DNA of 64,000 nucleotides from the NCBI RefSeq assembly GCF_009649815.1, contig NZ_WJIC01000001.1:434001-498000 (forward strand), in the 5' to 3' direction. The notes under the pieces were generated by a model. That model had not been told where the DNA came from. It made no database searches and saw only the letters and a list, made by a program, of their open reading frames with translations. Of the stretch, positions 40,655 through 50,651 are shown in pieces. A program made the translations under genes and the position numbers. Position 1 is the stretch's first letter. Every line of letters starts with the position of its first letter. The stretch comes from Nocardia sp. SYP-A9097 (GTDB lineage Bacteria; Actinomycetota; Actinomycetes; Mycobacteriales; Mycobacteriaceae).

Positions 40655-42229
40655 ATGCTGAACAACGGTGCGATGATCGCGGACCGCTACCGGCTGCATC
40701 GGCTGATCGCCACCGGTGGCATGGGCCAGGTCTGGGAAGCTCTCGACACCCGGCTGGATCGCCGGGTCGCGGTGAAGGTGCTCAAGGCGGAATTCTCCGC
40801 CGACCCCACCTTCCGGCACCGCTTCCGCACCGAGGCCCGCACCACCGCGCAGCTCAATCATCCGGGCATCGCCGGAATCTACGACTACGGCGAGACCATG
40901 GACCCCTCCGGCGGCGAAACCGCCTATCTGGTCATGGAACTCGTGCAGGGTGAACCGCTGAACGCGGTGCTCAACCGGCTCGGGCGGCTCTCGGTCCAGC
41001 AGGGTCTGGACATGCTCGAGCAGACCGGTCGCGCGCTGCAGGTCGCGCACGCGGCGGGTGTGGTACATCGAGATGTGAAGCCCGGCAACATCCTCGTGAC
41101 GCCGACCGGCCAGGTGAAGATCACCGACTTCGGTATCGCCAAGGCGGTGGACGCCTCCCCGGTCACCAAGACCGGCATGGTCATGGGCACCGCCCAGTAC
41201 ATCGCGCCCGAACAGGCCACCGGTGAGGACGCCACCTCCGCCTCGGATGTGTACGCGCTCGGCGTGGTCGGTTACGAGGCGCTCGCGGGTGAGCGGCCGT
41301 TCACCGGCGACGGCGCGCTGACCGTCGCCATGAAGCATGTGCGCGAGGCCCCGCCGCCGCTGCCGGCGGATCTGCCGCCGAATGTGCGTGAACTCATCGA
41401 GATCACCATGGCCAAGGATCCGACCCAAAGATTCGCCACCGGTGGCGAATTCGCCGATGCGGTGGCCGCGGTGCGCTCCGGGCGCAGAGCGCACACGCCC
41501 GGTGGCGGCAATCCCGCCATCCCCACCGGTGCGACCAGAGTGCTGCCGCCCGGCCCGACCATGATGATTCCGGGCGGCCGGGCCGATCAGGCCACCACCC
41601 GCTATCCGACTCCGCCGCAATCCATGCGGCAGCCCCAGCAACCGCAGATGACCGGTGCGACGGTCATGATGTCGGGTCCGCACACCCCCGCCGGACCGCC
41701 CACCCCGCCCGGCCCGGCCATGGTCGGCGACCACGGCGGAAATGAGGACGGCGGGCGTTTCAGCAATAGTCAGAAGGCCATGGCCGGACTCGGTGTGGGC
41801 GCGCTGATCCTCGGCGCCGCCGCCGCGGTCGTACTGCTGAGCGGTTCGCCGACCGAATCGACCCCGGCCACCCGCACCAGTGCCGTGGTCGCACCGCCAC
41901 CACCCATCACCACCACGACCGTGCCGCCGACCACCACCACCAGGGAGAAGCCGGTTCCGCCGCCGCCCACCTACGATCCGACCACCGAACCTCCGGTCAC
42001 CACCACACCGCCCGTCACCACCACACCACCGACCACCACAGCGCCCGCGACGACCACGCCGCCGGTCACCACCACGGTCCCCAAGACCACGACCGCGCCG
42101 ACCACCACCAGCCGCGGCCCGCGACCGCCGTGGGACCTACCATCATGGCCGGCGGTTCCCGGTGGCGCCCGGGGCAATTTCGGACAGACTGACAGCAGTG
42201 CTCCAGCCCTCCCCCAAGGACAGTCATGA
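40655..42229 (+). CDS. pknA: Ser/Thr protein kinase PknA
   Basis: 524 aa from ATG 40655; MIADRYRL at 40673 is an alternative. Kinase domain 1-270: GGMGQVWEA loop, [27 protein letters not shown] and the activation loop with [19 protein letters not shown] membrane helix at about 375-397 is followed by a Thr/Pro-rich extracellular tail made of TTTPPV-type repeats, with no PASTA domains. PknA phosphorylates division proteins such as FtsZ and Wag31. It overlaps pknB by 4 bp (ATGA). Confidence 0.95.
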   Translation: MLNNGAMIADRYRLHRLIATGGMGQVWEALDTRLDRRVAVKVLKAEFSADPTFRHRFRTEARTTAQLNHPGIAGIYDYGETMDPSGGETAYLVMELVQGEPLNAVLNRLGRLSVQQGLDMLEQTGRALQVAHAAGVVHRDVKPGNILVTPTGQVKITDFGIAKAVDASPVTKTGMVMGTAQYIAPEQATGEDATSASDVYALGVVGYEALAGERPFTGDGALTVAMKHVREAPPPLPADLPPNVRELIEITMAKDPTQRFATGGEFADAVAAVRSGRRAHTPGGGNPAIPTGATRVLPPGPTMMIPGGRADQATTRYPTPPQSMRQPQQPQMTGATVMMSGPHTPAGPPTPPGPAMVGDHGGNEDGGRFSNSQKAMAGLGVGALILGAAAAVVLLSGSPTESTPATRTSAVVAPPPPITTTTVPPTTTTREKPVPPPPTYDPTTEPPVTTTPPVTTTPPTTTAPATTTPPVTTTVPKTTTAPTTTSRGPRPPWDLPSWPAVPGGARGNFGQTDSSAPALPQGQS

Positions 42230-44136
42230 CGACCCCGAAGAATCTCTCCTCCCGCTATGAGCTGGGTGAGATCATCGGCTTCGGCGGTATGTCGGAGGTC
42301 CACAAGGCGCGCGATCTGCGGCTCGGCCGCGATGTGGCGATCAAGGTGCTGCGCGCCGACCTGGCCCGCGACCCCACGTTCTATCTGCGATTCAAGCGTG
42401 AAGCGCAGAACGCGGCGGCGCTGAACCATCCCGCCATCGTCGCGGTCTACGACACCGGCGAGGCCGAGATCGACGGCGGCCCACTGCCGTACATCGTGAT
42501 GGAGTACGTCGACGGCGACACCCTGCGCGATATCGTGCGTGGCAAGGGCCCGATGGCGCCCCGGCGCGCGATGGAGGTCATCGCGGATGTGTGTGCGGCA
42601 CTGGACTTCTCGCACCGCAACGGCATCGTGCACCGGGATATGAAGCCCGCCAACATCATGATCAACCGCGCGGGCGCGGTGAAGGTGATGGACTTCGGTA
42701 TCGCACGCGCGCTGGCCGACAGCTCCAACCCCATGACCCAGACCGCGGCGGTCATCGGCACCGCCCAGTACCTCTCCCCCGAACAGGCCCGCGGCGAACA
42801 GGTCGACGCACGCTCGGACGTGTACTCGGTGGGCTGCGTACTCTACGAAATCCTCACCGGCGAACCACCTTTCACCGGTGATTCGCCCGTCGCCGTCGCC
42901 TACCAGCATGTGCGCGAGGACCCGCGGCTGCCCTCGCATGTGCATCCGGGCGTGCCACGCGAACTCGACTCCGTCGTACTCAAGGCCATGAGCAAGAACC
43001 CCGCCAACCGGTATCAGACCGCCGCCGAAATGCGCGCCGACCTGATCCGGGTGCTGGGCGGGCAGAAGCCCACCGCGCCCATGGTCATGAACGACGAGGA
43101 CCGCAACAGCTTCCTCGACGACGAACTGCCGCCGCCGCGCTCCTACCGCACGGTGGAGCGGCGCGACGACACCACCGAACAGGAACTCGTCCAACCTGCC
43201 GACAGCGGTGGCCGCCGCGCCGGACTCATCGCGGCGGTCGTGGCCGCGGTCGTCGCGGTCGGCGGGGTGCTGTTCTGGATGCTGCTCGGTCCCGGCAGTC
43301 ACGCCGATCAGATCGCCGTCCCGGAGTTGTCGAATCACAATTCCCAACTCGCACAGCGGGATCTGGAGAAGCTCGGATTCAGCGTCGCCGTCCAGGAGAA
43401 GCCGGACAGCAAGATCGCCCAGGGCAATGTGATCGCCACCCAGCCGCTCGGCGGATCACGCATCGACAAGGGCAGCACCGTCACCCTGCAGGTCTCCACC
43501 GGACCGTCGCAGGTCCCGGTGCCGCGCCTGGCGGGCCTGACCCAATCGCAGGCCGAACAGCAATTGAACTCGGTCGGCCTGCGCCTCAATACCGATGTGA
43601 AACGCGAAGCGTCCAGCGTCGACGAGAAAGACAAGGTCACCAGCCAGAGCCCCGGCGAGGCGCAGAAGATCGACGCCGGCGGACAGGTCACCATCACCCT
43701 GGGCTCCGGACCCGAGAAGGTCCGCGTACCCGATGTGATCGGCCAGAACATCGATGTGGCGCAACCCAATCTGGCCGACAGCGCCGGCTTCAAGGTAAGC
43801 GTCCAGGAAGTCCCCAACAACCTGCCCAAGGGCACCGTGATCGGCACCAACCCGGCCGCGGGCACCATGGCCGACAAGGGCTCCACCGTCACCGTGCAGG
43901 TCTCCACCGGCGACAATATCCAGATGCCGAACCTGATCGGGCTCACTCCCGCACAGGCTGTGGATATCCTCCGCCAGCGCGGCTGGAACGGGCAGATCAC
44001 CCAGAGCACGCAGAGCACTCTGGATGCCGGCAGTGTCGGCCGGGTCATCGCCCAGCAGCCGTCCGCCGGATCATCGATCGCCAAGAATCAGACCGTGACC
44101 ATCACGACCGGAGTCCTTTCGCTCGGACCGCCGTGA
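42226..44136 (+). CDS. pknB: PASTA-domain Ser/Thr protein kinase PknB
   Basis: 636 aa from ATG 42226. The kinase domain (1-280) has [36 protein letters not shown] and the activation loop [20 protein letters not shown], with the Thr pair autophosphorylated in PknB. A membrane helix at about 331-353 leads to four PASTA repeats (about 362-636), each ~68 residues, which bind peptidoglycan or muropeptides. It is the last gene of the cluster. PknB senses wall synthesis and controls growth. Confidence 0.97.
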   Translation: MTTPKNLSSRYELGEIIGFGGMSEVHKARDLRLGRDVAIKVLRADLARDPTFYLRFKREAQNAAALNHPAIVAVYDTGEAEIDGGPLPYIVMEYVDGDTLRDIVRGKGPMAPRRAMEVIADVCAALDFSHRNGIVHRDMKPANIMINRAGAVKVMDFGIARALADSSNPMTQTAAVIGTAQYLSPEQARGEQVDARSDVYSVGCVLYEILTGEPPFTGDSPVAVAYQHVREDPRLPSHVHPGVPRELDSVVLKAMSKNPANRYQTAAEMRADLIRVLGGQKPTAPMVMNDEDRNSFLDDELPPPRSYRTVERRDDTTEQELVQPADSGGRRAGLIAAVVAAVVAVGGVLFWMLLGPGSHADQIAVPELSNHNSQLAQRDLEKLGFSVAVQEKPDSKIAQGNVIATQPLGGSRIDKGSTVTLQVSTGPSQVPVPRLAGLTQSQAEQQLNSVGLRLNTDVKREASSVDEKDKVTSQSPGEAQKIDAGGQVTITLGSGPEKVRVPDVIGQNIDVAQPNLADSAGFKVSVQEVPNNLPKGTVIGTNPAAGTMADKGSTVTVQVSTGDNIQMPNLIGLTPAQAVDILRQRGWNGQITQSTQSTLDAGSVGRVIAQQPSAGSSIAKNQTVTITTGVLSLGPP

Positions 44137-44147
44137 GTCTGTGAAAT

Positions 44148-44180
44148 CGGGGTGTGGGCACTGCCCCACACCCCGTTTTT
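44148..44180 (+). terminator. Rho-independent terminator of the fhaA-pknB cluster
   Basis: CGGGGTGTGGG (44148-44158) pairs perfectly with CCCACACCCCG (44165-44175), then TTTTT. It is 11 bp after the pknB stop. Confidence 0.92.
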
Positions 44181-44184
44181 CGGT

Positions 44185-44646
44185 CTAGAGGCGCAGATGC
44201 CGGTTCATCGATATCGCCTCTTCGGCGAGATCGGCGAGCTCCACCACCTCGACGCCGTGCTCGCGGAGTTTCTCCACACCCTGGCAGTTGTCCACAAACG
44301 TTCCGGGTTCGCGCCAGGCGATGACCACGCGCCGAATGCCCGCCGCCAGAATGCGATCCGTGCACGGGGCGCGATCTTTGCTCGCACGCTGTGAGCACGG
44401 TTCGAGGGTGCTGTAGAGAGTGGCCGAGGACAGGCGATCGTCATCGGGTTCGAGTTTGTTCAGCGCGGACTCCTCCGCGTGCACCTTCTCGTCGGTCTCG
44501 CGGGACCAGCCGTGGATGATCTCCACCCCGTCCGCGCCGATGAGTACCGCGCCCACCGAGAAGGCGGTATCGCTGGGCGGGCACAGTCGCGCCAGGCCGA
44601 TGGCGTGCCGCATCCAGCCGCGATCCGACCGTGCTTCATCCGACAC
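44185..44646 (-). CDS. RibD-type deaminase domain protein
   Basis: 153 aa from GTG 44646, with AAGGAGG 8 bp upstream inside the preceding gene. It is a cytidine-deaminase fold with the zinc motifs HAEESAL and PCSQRASKDRAPC; the two cysteines are 11 apart, two more than in typical RibD (PCxHxGRTPPC type). It thus resembles the deaminase half of RibD, which acts on a pyrimidine in riboflavin synthesis. The reductase half is encoded by the upstream gene, 11 bp overlapping. Real substrate uncertain. Confidence 0.85.
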   Translation of the reverse strand: MSDEARSDRGWMRHAIGLARLCPPSDTAFSVGAVLIGADGVEIIHGWSRETDEKVHAEESALNKLEPDDDRLSSATLYSTLEPCSQRASKDRAPCTDRILAAGIRRVVIAWREPGTFVDNCQGVEKLREHGVEVVELADLAEEAISMNRHLRL

Positions 44647-45331
44647 TCGAATCCTCCTTCGGCAGATAGCGCAGTAGGGCGATATCACCGATGCGGGCGA
44701 CCTCGGCCAGCCGCATGCGATGGTTCGGGCCGCCCGGGAACTCCGCGGGCCCGAGGAAACGCGGTGCGGCCGGATCACCGACCACGATGGGCGCGACCGC
44801 CATGCTGATCTCGTCGACCAGATCGGCGGCCAGGAACGCGGTGTGGATGGAACCACCGCCCTCCACCATGAGCCGTTCGACACCGTGCCGGCCGAGATCA
44901 TCCAGCAGGGCCGCGAAATCGACTGTCGCACCGAGGGATACGACCTTGGCGAGACCGTCCAGGCGCTGCCCGATCCGCTCGGCCCCGGAATCGGTTGTGT
45001 AGACGATTCTTTCGCCACCGCACTGCCACAGCCGCTGCTCGGGATCGAGATCCCCTGCGGCCGTGACGATCACGCGCAGCGGATACTCCGGTTTCCCGTC
45101 GGCCACCCGTTGCACGCGCCGATCGGCACTGTTGACCAGCAGCCGCGGATTGTCACTGCGCAGCGTCCGCGCGCCGATCAGAATCGCATCCGATTCCGCG
45201 CGCAGCGCGTCCACCCGATCGAAATCGGCGGCATTGGACAGCAGCAGCCGGTCCGGTCCCGCATCGTCGATATAACCGTCGAGGCTCACCGCCACCGACA
45301 GCAGCACCCGCGGCCGCCCCTGACCGCTCAT
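44636..45331 (-). CDS. RibD C-terminal-like reductase (dihydrofolate reductase-like fold)
   Basis: 231 aa from ATG 45331 (MSGQGRPRV). The RibD_C/DHFR-like fold is shown by VLLSVAVSLDGYIDD, AILIGARTLRSDNPRL, ERLMVEGGGSIHTAFLAADLVDEI and PIVVGDPAAPRFLG. Such enzymes use NADPH to reduce the ribose of the pyrimidine intermediate in riboflavin synthesis. It overlaps pabA by 4 bp and the deaminase gene by 11 bp, so the three form one operon. Confidence 0.88.
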   Translation of the reverse strand: MSGQGRPRVLLSVAVSLDGYIDDAGPDRLLLSNAADFDRVDALRAESDAILIGARTLRSDNPRLLVNSADRRVQRVADGKPEYPLRVIVTAAGDLDPEQRLWQCGGERIVYTTDSGAERIGQRLDGLAKVVSLGATVDFAALLDDLGRHGVERLMVEGGGSIHTAFLAADLVDEISMAVAPIVVGDPAAPRFLGPAEFPGGPNHRMRLAEVARIGDIALLRYLPKEDSSVG

Positions 45332-45966
45332 ACCAGGGCCGCGACCTCCGCCTCGAGGGTTTCGATCAGACCCTCCGGCGGGCGCTGCCCGACCACGCCC
45401 AGCCAATTGGCGAGCATCCGATGCCCGCCCTGGGTGAGCACGGATTCGGGATGGAATTGCACGCCCTGGATGGGCAGGGTGCGATGCCGCAGCGCCATGA
45501 CGATCCCGGATTCGGTGCGGCCCAGCACTTCCAGCTCGGGCGGCATGGTCTCCTCGAGCACGGTCAGCGAGTGGTAGCGGGTGGCGGTGAACGGGTCCGG
45601 CAGTCCGGCCAGTACGCCCGCGCCGATATGGAAGACATCGCTGGTCTTACCGTGCAGCAGTTCGGGGGCGCGGGTCACGGTGGCGCCGAACGCGACTCCG
45701 ATGGCCTGATGGCCCAGGCACACGCCCAGCAGCGGCGTCTCGTGCCGGGCGGCGGCCTTAACCAGCTCGATGCTGGCGCCCGCGCGCTCCGGCGTGCCCG
45801 GGCCGGGGCTGATCAGAATTCCGTCGAAGTCCTGCACAACCGCGTCCACATCCGCCAGTTGCGCGTCGTCGTTACGCCAGACGACCGCGTCCACACCGAG
45901 CTGTCCGAGATACTGGACCAGGTTGAACACGAAGCTGTCGTAGTTGTCGACCACCAGAACACGCAT
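45328..45966 (-). CDS. pabA: Glutamine amidotransferase of anthranilate/aminodeoxychorismate synthase
   Basis: 212 aa from ATG 45966. A class I amidotransferase: MRVLVVDNYDSFVFNLVQYL, oxyanion ISPGPGTPE, nucleophile GVCLGHQAIGVAFG, and catalytic HPESVLTQGG at the end. It transfers ammonia from glutamine to chorismate for p-aminobenzoate (folate) or anthranilate (tryptophan). Mycobacterial members at this locus (annotated trpG) are thought to serve both pathways. First gene of the operon with the RibD-like genes. Confidence 0.93.
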   Translation of the reverse strand: MRVLVVDNYDSFVFNLVQYLGQLGVDAVVWRNDDAQLADVDAVVQDFDGILISPGPGTPERAGASIELVKAAARHETPLLGVCLGHQAIGVAFGATVTRAPELLHGKTSDVFHIGAGVLAGLPDPFTATRYHSLTVLEETMPPELEVLGRTESGIVMALRHRTLPIQGVQFHPESVLTQGGHRMLANWLGVVGQRPPEGLIETLEAEVAALV

Positions 45967-46059
45967 GGATTGAGCCTAGTTGGCTCGCGCGCTCGAGTCG
46001 CATGCAATACCGCCGTTTATTCCCCGCGGGTGGCTGGCGGCCGTTGCGCTCGGGTTACC

Positions 46060-46068
46060 TGGGATAAT
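46060..46068 (+). promoter_or_regulatory. Extended -10 promoter of crgA
   Basis: TGG followed by GATAAT, an extended -10 element, 36 bp upstream of the crgA start. Confidence 0.5.
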
Positions 46069-46103
46069 GTCTATTGAGACTGCACGCCGAAACTGAGGAC
46101 GTC

Positions 46104-46370
46104 ATGCCCAAGTCGAAGGTCCGGAAGAAGACCGACTACACGATCAACCCGGCCAGCCGCACGCCTGTGAAGGTGAAGTCGGCAGGTCCGTCGCCGGTCT
46201 GGTACGTCTCCATCATGCTGGGCTTCATGCTCGCCGGCCTGGTATGGCTGCTCGTCTACTACCTGGCAGCCGATCACATCGCCTGGATGAGCGATATGGG
46301 CGCGTGGAACTTCCTGATCGGGTTCGGCCTCATGGTCGTCGGCCTGATCATGACCATGCGCTGGCGATGA
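46104..46370 (+). CDS. crgA: Cell division protein CrgA
   Basis: 88 aa from ATG 46104, with GAGGAC upstream. A basic N-terminus ([20 protein letters not shown]) leads to two membrane helices (residues about 38-58 and 70-86). CrgA interacts with FtsZ, FtsQ, FtsI and CwsA in mycobacteria, coordinating septum and wall synthesis. It is divergent from pabA and followed by a PH-domain gene. Confidence 0.95.
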   Translation: MPKSKVRKKTDYTINPASRTPVKVKSAGPSPVWYVSIMLGFMLAGLVWLLVYYLAADHIAWMSDMGAWNFLIGFGLMVVGLIMTMRWR

Positions 46371-46401
46371 CCGCCTTACACGATTGTTATTCATACACAC
46401 C

Positions 46402-46422
46402 TGTGGATGACCTTGTGGACAA
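46402..46422. promoter_or_regulatory. Pair of DnaA-box-like sites in the crgA downstream spacer
   Basis: TGTGGACAA (46414-46422) is the complement of TTGTCCACA, the actinobacterial DnaA box. TGTGGATGA (46402-46410) differs by one base from TGTGGATAA. They lie in an AT-richer spacer between crgA and the PH-domain gene. Confidence 0.45.
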
Positions 46423-46434
46423 CTCGAGGACAGA

Positions 46435-46881
46435 GTGGGGAAAGTGACCACCGACCCCCAGCTCTCCTGGTCCACACCCCCGGCCGCGGTGGCCGTCTGC
46501 GGCATCGGTGGCGTCATCATGACCGTCGCCGCCTTCGTCACCGACGACGGTGCGGGCCGGTTGCTCATCGGCCTGGCCGCGCTCGGCCTGCTGTTCCTGG
46601 CCTTCATGGGAGTACGACAGCGACCGCGCCTGGCCGTGGAACCCGGACCGGAGCCGAAGATCGTGGTGCGCGGCCTCACCGGGCCGCAGTACTACACACC
46701 ACAGCAGGTGCTGCGCGCCCGCATTGTGAATTACCGCCGCCTCGGCCGCCGGATGCCCATGCTGGAAATGGATGTGCGGCACGACGGCGAGGAGAAGCTC
46801 ATCATCTTCGGCCGCTGGGATCTGGGCACGCGCCCGGAGAACGTCCTGGACACGCTGCGCGCCTACCTCGTCGAAGAGTAG
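46435..46881 (+). CDS. PH-domain membrane protein (mycobacterial Rv0010c type)
   Basis: 148 aa from GTG 46435 with GAGG 7 bp upstream; GTG 46444 is the alternative. Two membrane helices (about 18-58) precede a small beta-rich domain of bacterial PH type (RPRLAVEPGPEPKIVVRGL, YTPQQVLRARIVNYRRLGRR). Homologues lie next to crgA in mycobacteria. Function unknown. Converges with the rhomboid gene. Confidence 0.85.
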   Translation: MGKVTTDPQLSWSTPPAAVAVCGIGGVIMTVAAFVTDDGAGRLLIGLAALGLLFLAFMGVRQRPRLAVEPGPEPKIVVRGLTGPQYYTPQQVLRARIVNYRRLGRRMPMLEMDVRHDGEEKLIIFGRWDLGTRPENVLDTLRAYLVEE

Positions 46882-46891
46882 ACGCGAGCAC

Positions 46892-47761
46892 TCAGAACAG
46901 CGTCGGTGCGCCCAGCAGCGTCGCCAGCACGGCGATCGCACCGACCGCCGCCACCGCGATCCAGCCGATCCGCATGGCCACCGCGGGCGTACGCGCCCGT
47001 AGCCAGCGCGGCAGATACAGGATTCCGGCGGCCGCCGCGGTACCGGTGAGCAGGCCGCCCAGATGCGCCCAGATCGAGATACCGGGCACCGCGAAGGTGA
47101 TGATCAGGTTGATCACCAACAGCACCAGAATCTGCGTCAGGTTCTGCCGTGTCCGCAGCATCACCACCGCGACCGCGCCGAAGATGCCGAAGATCGCGCC
47201 CGACGCACCCGCCGAGGCCGACACCGGATCGGACATGACGGTCACCGCGGCCGAACCGCCCAGCAGCGACACCAGATACACGCTCAGGAACCGCGCCCGC
47301 CCCAGTGCCGTCTCACAGTAGGGACCGAGCACATACAGCGCGAACATATTGGCCAGCAGGTGAATCGGGCCGATATGCAGGAAGCCGGAGCCGAGCACCC
47401 GCCACCAGTCACCGTGCCCGACCAGCGCCGGCACCAGCACCCAGTCCAGGAACAGCCGGGAGAATTTGTTGTCCATCAGGCTGTGCGCCTGGATCGCCGT
47501 AATCGCGAAGACGATCACATTCGCGGCGATGAGCGACCAGGTGACATACGGTTCCGGGCGTTTACCCGCCACCGCGCCCGCCTGATTGCGCACCGGCCGC
47601 ACATCGGCGCGACCCTGCTGCACACACTCCGCGCAGTGCTGTCCGACCGCCGCCGGGGTCAGGCATTCCGGGCAGGCCGGACGCCCGCAGCGGCTACACC
47701 CCAAACCGGTGGGCCGATCGGGATGGCGGTAACAACTCTGGGCGGGCTGCTGCGGATTCAT
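46892..47761 (-). CDS. Rhomboid-family intramembrane serine protease
   Basis: 289 aa. A short zinc-binding cysteine domain at the N-terminus (CYRHPDRPTGLGCSRCGRPACPECL, CAEC) precedes six or seven membrane helices. The catalytic serine is in GASGAIFG and the partner His in ISIWAHLGGLLTG; HLLANMFALYVLG is the usual L1/TM2 motif. Rhomboids cleave membrane proteins within the bilayer. The Zn domain is typical of actinobacterial members. Substrates unknown. Confidence 0.93.
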   Translation of the reverse strand: MNPQQPAQSCYRHPDRPTGLGCSRCGRPACPECLTPAAVGQHCAECVQQGRADVRPVRNQAGAVAGKRPEPYVTWSLIAANVIVFAITAIQAHSLMDNKFSRLFLDWVLVPALVGHGDWWRVLGSGFLHIGPIHLLANMFALYVLGPYCETALGRARFLSVYLVSLLGGSAAVTVMSDPVSASAGASGAIFGIFGAVAVVMLRTRQNLTQILVLLVINLIITFAVPGISIWAHLGGLLTGTAAAAGILYLPRWLRARTPAVAMRIGWIAVAAVGAIAVLATLLGAPTLF

Positions 47762-47789
47762 GACGAATTCTCTTCGGAGTCGGCCTGAT

Positions 47790-48317
47790 TCAGGCGATGG
47801 TGATCTTCTCGATCACGACGTCGTCCTTGGGACGATCATCGCGGTCGGTCGCGACATCGGCGATCAGATCCACGACCTTGCGCGAATCCGGGTCCACCAC
47901 CTCACCGAAGATGGTGTGCTTGCGGTTCAGATGCGGCTGCGGGCCGACGGTGATGAAGAACTGCGAACCATTGGTCGCCGGACCGGCATTCGCCATGGCC
48001 AGCAGGTAGCCGCGATCGAAACGCAGCTCCGGATGGAACTCGTCCTTGAACTCGTAGCCCGGCCCGCCGCGACCGGTACCGGTCGGATCGCCGCTCTGGA
48101 TCATGAATCCGTCGATGATCCGGTAGAAGACGGAACCGTCGTAGAACGGGCCCTCAGCGGTACCGGAGGCGTTCTTCGTCTTGTACGGCGCGGAGCCGTC
48201 GGCCAGACCGAGGAAGTTCCGCACCGTCGCGGGAGCGTGGTTACCGAAGAGCGCGACCTTGATGTCGCCATGATTGGTGTGCAGCGTCGCAACAGCAGTC
48301 TGATTCGGTGAGGTCAC
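47790..48317 (-). CDS. ppiA: Cyclophilin-type peptidyl-prolyl isomerase PpiA
   Basis: 175 aa from GTG 48317; TACGCT (48324-48329 region) a few bases upstream fits a leaderless -10. The cyclophilin core is complete: VALFGNHAPATVRNFLGLADG, VFYRIIDGFMIQSGDPTGTGRGGPGYEF, LAMANAGPATNGSQFFITVGPQPHLNRKHTIFGEV. It speeds proline isomerisation in the cytosol. It matches mycobacterial PpiA (Rv0009) closely, in the same position near gyrA. Confidence 0.95.
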   Translation of the reverse strand: MTSPNQTAVATLHTNHGDIKVALFGNHAPATVRNFLGLADGSAPYKTKNASGTAEGPFYDGSVFYRIIDGFMIQSGDPTGTGRGGPGYEFKDEFHPELRFDRGYLLAMANAGPATNGSQFFITVGPQPHLNRKHTIFGEVVDPDSRKVVDLIADVATDRDDRPKDDVVIEKITIA

Positions 48318-48455
48318 GCCAACAGCGTAGGTGGTGCCCCCGACCGCGCCGTTGACGGCACACCAGCGCCCGCAACCTCCGGTCAGCTGTGATTCTGTGC
48401 CTGAATTCGGGCACAGATGTTGGCGAAAGCGCCGCGATAGGGCAGGCTCGGTCCG

Positions 48456-48725
48456 GTGACCGACGGGGTTCCGGACGACCTGGTACGCCATGTGGCGGCC
48501 TCCACCGGGCTGCCCAGCGCCGTAGCGGCCCGGGTGGTCGCCGATGTCGTCGGATATTTCGACGAGACCGCCGAGGAGTTCGTGCGTCGCAGACACGCCG
48601 AACTGCAACGCAGGCAGGTACGCAATGCCGAAATCTGGCAGCGCGTCACCACCGAACTCGCCGAACGGCGGGTCGCCGCCCCCGAATTCACCGAACGCCA
48701 ACTACGCCGGATCGTGTACGGCTGA
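48456..48725 (+). CDS. Small hypothetical protein upstream of glmS
   Basis: 89 aa from GTG 48456. It is helical and charged (VPDDLVRHVAASTGLPSAVAARVVADVVGYFDET, then a Glu/Arg-rich second half). No membrane segment or known domain. It ends 35 bp before glmS, on the same strand, and is probably cotranscribed. Not recognised. Confidence 0.6.
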   Translation: MTDGVPDDLVRHVAASTGLPSAVAARVVADVVGYFDETAEEFVRRRHAELQRRQVRNAEIWQRVTTELAERRVAAPEFTERQLRRIVYG

Positions 48726-48760
48726 GTCGCAACGCCTTACCAAGAGGAGACCTTCGCGCA

Positions 48761-50599
48761 ATGTGTGGAATCGTCGGATACATCGGGCACCGCGAATCGG
48801 TACCGGTCCTGCTGGAGGGGCTGCACCGGCTCGAATACCGGGGCTACGACTCCGCCGGACTCGCCATACCGCATCGCGGCCGACTGCGCATCACCAAAAC
48901 CCAGGGGCGCGTACAGGATCTGCGCAATCGCGTGGACGCCGAGGGCACCCGCCTGCGCGGCACCGTCGGCATCGCACACACCCGCTGGGCCACACACGGC
49001 GAACCCAGTGACGCCAACGCGCACCCGCACACCGACGGATCCGGGCGAATCGCCGTGGTGCACAACGGGATCGTCGAGAACGCCGAACAACTACGCGCCG
49101 CCCTCACCGCCGACGGCGTCGAATTCCTCTCCGACACCGACACCGAGGCCATCGCACACCTCATCGCCGCCGCCCTCGACGACAGCGAAACCCTGGAAGA
49201 CGCCGTCCGCACCGCACTGCACCGCGTCGAAGGCACTTTCGGTCTGCTGGTACTGGATTCACGCCGCCCCGACGAACTGGTGGTCGCCCGCAATGGCAGC
49301 CCCATCGTGCTCGGCGTCGGCGACGGTGAGATGTTCGTCGCCTCCGATGTGGCCGCGCTCGTGCATCACACCCAGCGCGTGGTCTTCCTCGACGACGGCG
49401 AACTGGCCACCGTGCGCGCGGGCGAATTCCGCACCAGCACACTCGGATTGGATGCCAGCCGCACCGACAAGACACCCACCACCATCGATATGGCGGCCGA
49501 GGACTACGCGCTCGGCGGATTCCCGGACTTCATGCGCAAGGAAATGGCCGAACAGCCGGACGCCGTCCGCCGCGCACTGCGCGGGCGACTCGACGAACGC
49601 TTCGCCACCGCCATTCTCGGCGGCCTGAATATGGACGCGCGGGAACTGCGCGGTATTCGCAAGGTGGTGTTCCTGGGTTGCGGCTCCGCCTATTACGCGG
49701 GCCAGCTCGGTGCGCAACTGGTCGAAGAACTCGCCCGCATCCCCGCCACCGCCGAACCCGCCTCGGAATTCCGCTACCGCAATCCGGTGGTCGATCCGGA
49801 CGCGCTGTACATCGCCATCAGCCAATCCGGGGAGACCCTGGATACCCTTGCGGCCGTTCAGGAATTGCAGCGCAAGGGCGGCCGGGTCATCGGCGCGGTG
49901 AACGCGGTCGGCAGCGCCATCGCCCGCGAATGCGGTGCGGGCATCTTCCTGCACGCCGGACCCGAGGTGTCGGTGGCCTCCACCAAGGCGCTCACCAATA
50001 TGACCGTCTCCTTCGCCATGCTGGCGCTACTGCTCGGCCGGGTGCGCGACCTCTCCGCCGCGGGCGGCGAGCGCATCGTCACCGGCTTGCGCGCCCTGCC
50101 CGATGCCATCGAGGCGGTCCTGGAACAGGACAAGGAGATCGCCGAGATCGCCGAACGCTTCGCCAAGGCGCGCAGCATGTTCTTCGTGGGCCGGGTGCGC
50201 GGCTGGCCGGTGGCGCGCGAGGGTGCGCAGAAGCTCAAGGAGATCTCCTACATTCACGCCGAGGCGTACCAGGGCTCCGAACTCAAGCACGGCCCGCTGG
50301 CCCTCATCGATCCGGAGATGCCGAGCGTGGTGCTCATTCCGGGCGATGAACTGCTGTCCAAGAACATCAGCACCATCGAGCAGATCAAGGCCCGTGGCGG
50401 ACCGGTCATCGCCATCACCAATACCGATCTGCCCGCCGGGCTGGCCGACGCGGTGATCCGCGTTCCCGCCGTCGCGACCGAACTCGACCCGATCATCCTC
50501 ACGATTCCATTGCAGCTGCTGGCCTATCACATGGCCATCGCCCTGAACCGGGATGTGGACAAGCCCAGGAACCTGGCCAAGAGCGTTACCGTCGAGTAA
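48761..50599 (+). CDS. glmS: Glutamine-fructose-6-phosphate aminotransferase (isomerising)
   Basis: 612 aa from ATG 48761 with AGAGGAGA upstream. It makes glucosamine-6-phosphate, the first step to UDP-GlcNAc. The amidotransferase nucleophile is Cys2 (MCGIVGYIG), with RWATHGEP and GRIAVVHNG. Two SIS domains follow (about 285-600), with CGSAYYAG, SQSGETLDT and the C-terminal HGPLALID and KSVTVE. Full length. Inserted here relative to the mycobacterial order. Confidence 0.97.
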   Translation: MCGIVGYIGHRESVPVLLEGLHRLEYRGYDSAGLAIPHRGRLRITKTQGRVQDLRNRVDAEGTRLRGTVGIAHTRWATHGEPSDANAHPHTDGSGRIAVVHNGIVENAEQLRAALTADGVEFLSDTDTEAIAHLIAAALDDSETLEDAVRTALHRVEGTFGLLVLDSRRPDELVVARNGSPIVLGVGDGEMFVASDVAALVHHTQRVVFLDDGELATVRAGEFRTSTLGLDASRTDKTPTTIDMAAEDYALGGFPDFMRKEMAEQPDAVRRALRGRLDERFATAILGGLNMDARELRGIRKVVFLGCGSAYYAGQLGAQLVEELARIPATAEPASEFRYRNPVVDPDALYIAISQSGETLDTLAAVQELQRKGGRVIGAVNAVGSAIARECGAGIFLHAGPEVSVASTKALTNMTVSFAMLALLLGRVRDLSAAGGERIVTGLRALPDAIEAVLEQDKEIAEIAERFAKARSMFFVGRVRGWPVAREGAQKLKEISYIHAEAYQGSELKHGPLALIDPEMPSVVLIPGDELLSKNISTIEQIKARGGPVIAITNTDLPAGLADAVIRVPAVATELDPIILTIPLQLLAYHMAIALNRDVDKPRNLAKSVTVE

Positions 50600-50651
50600 C
50601 TACGGATAACCCGTGGGTGCGCGAAATCCGTTGCTGTGCCAAAGTGGTCGG

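Noticed and set aside
44288..44296. Isolated TTGTCCACA in the deaminase gene
   Set aside because: A single DnaA box inside coding sequence with no partner is likely chance.
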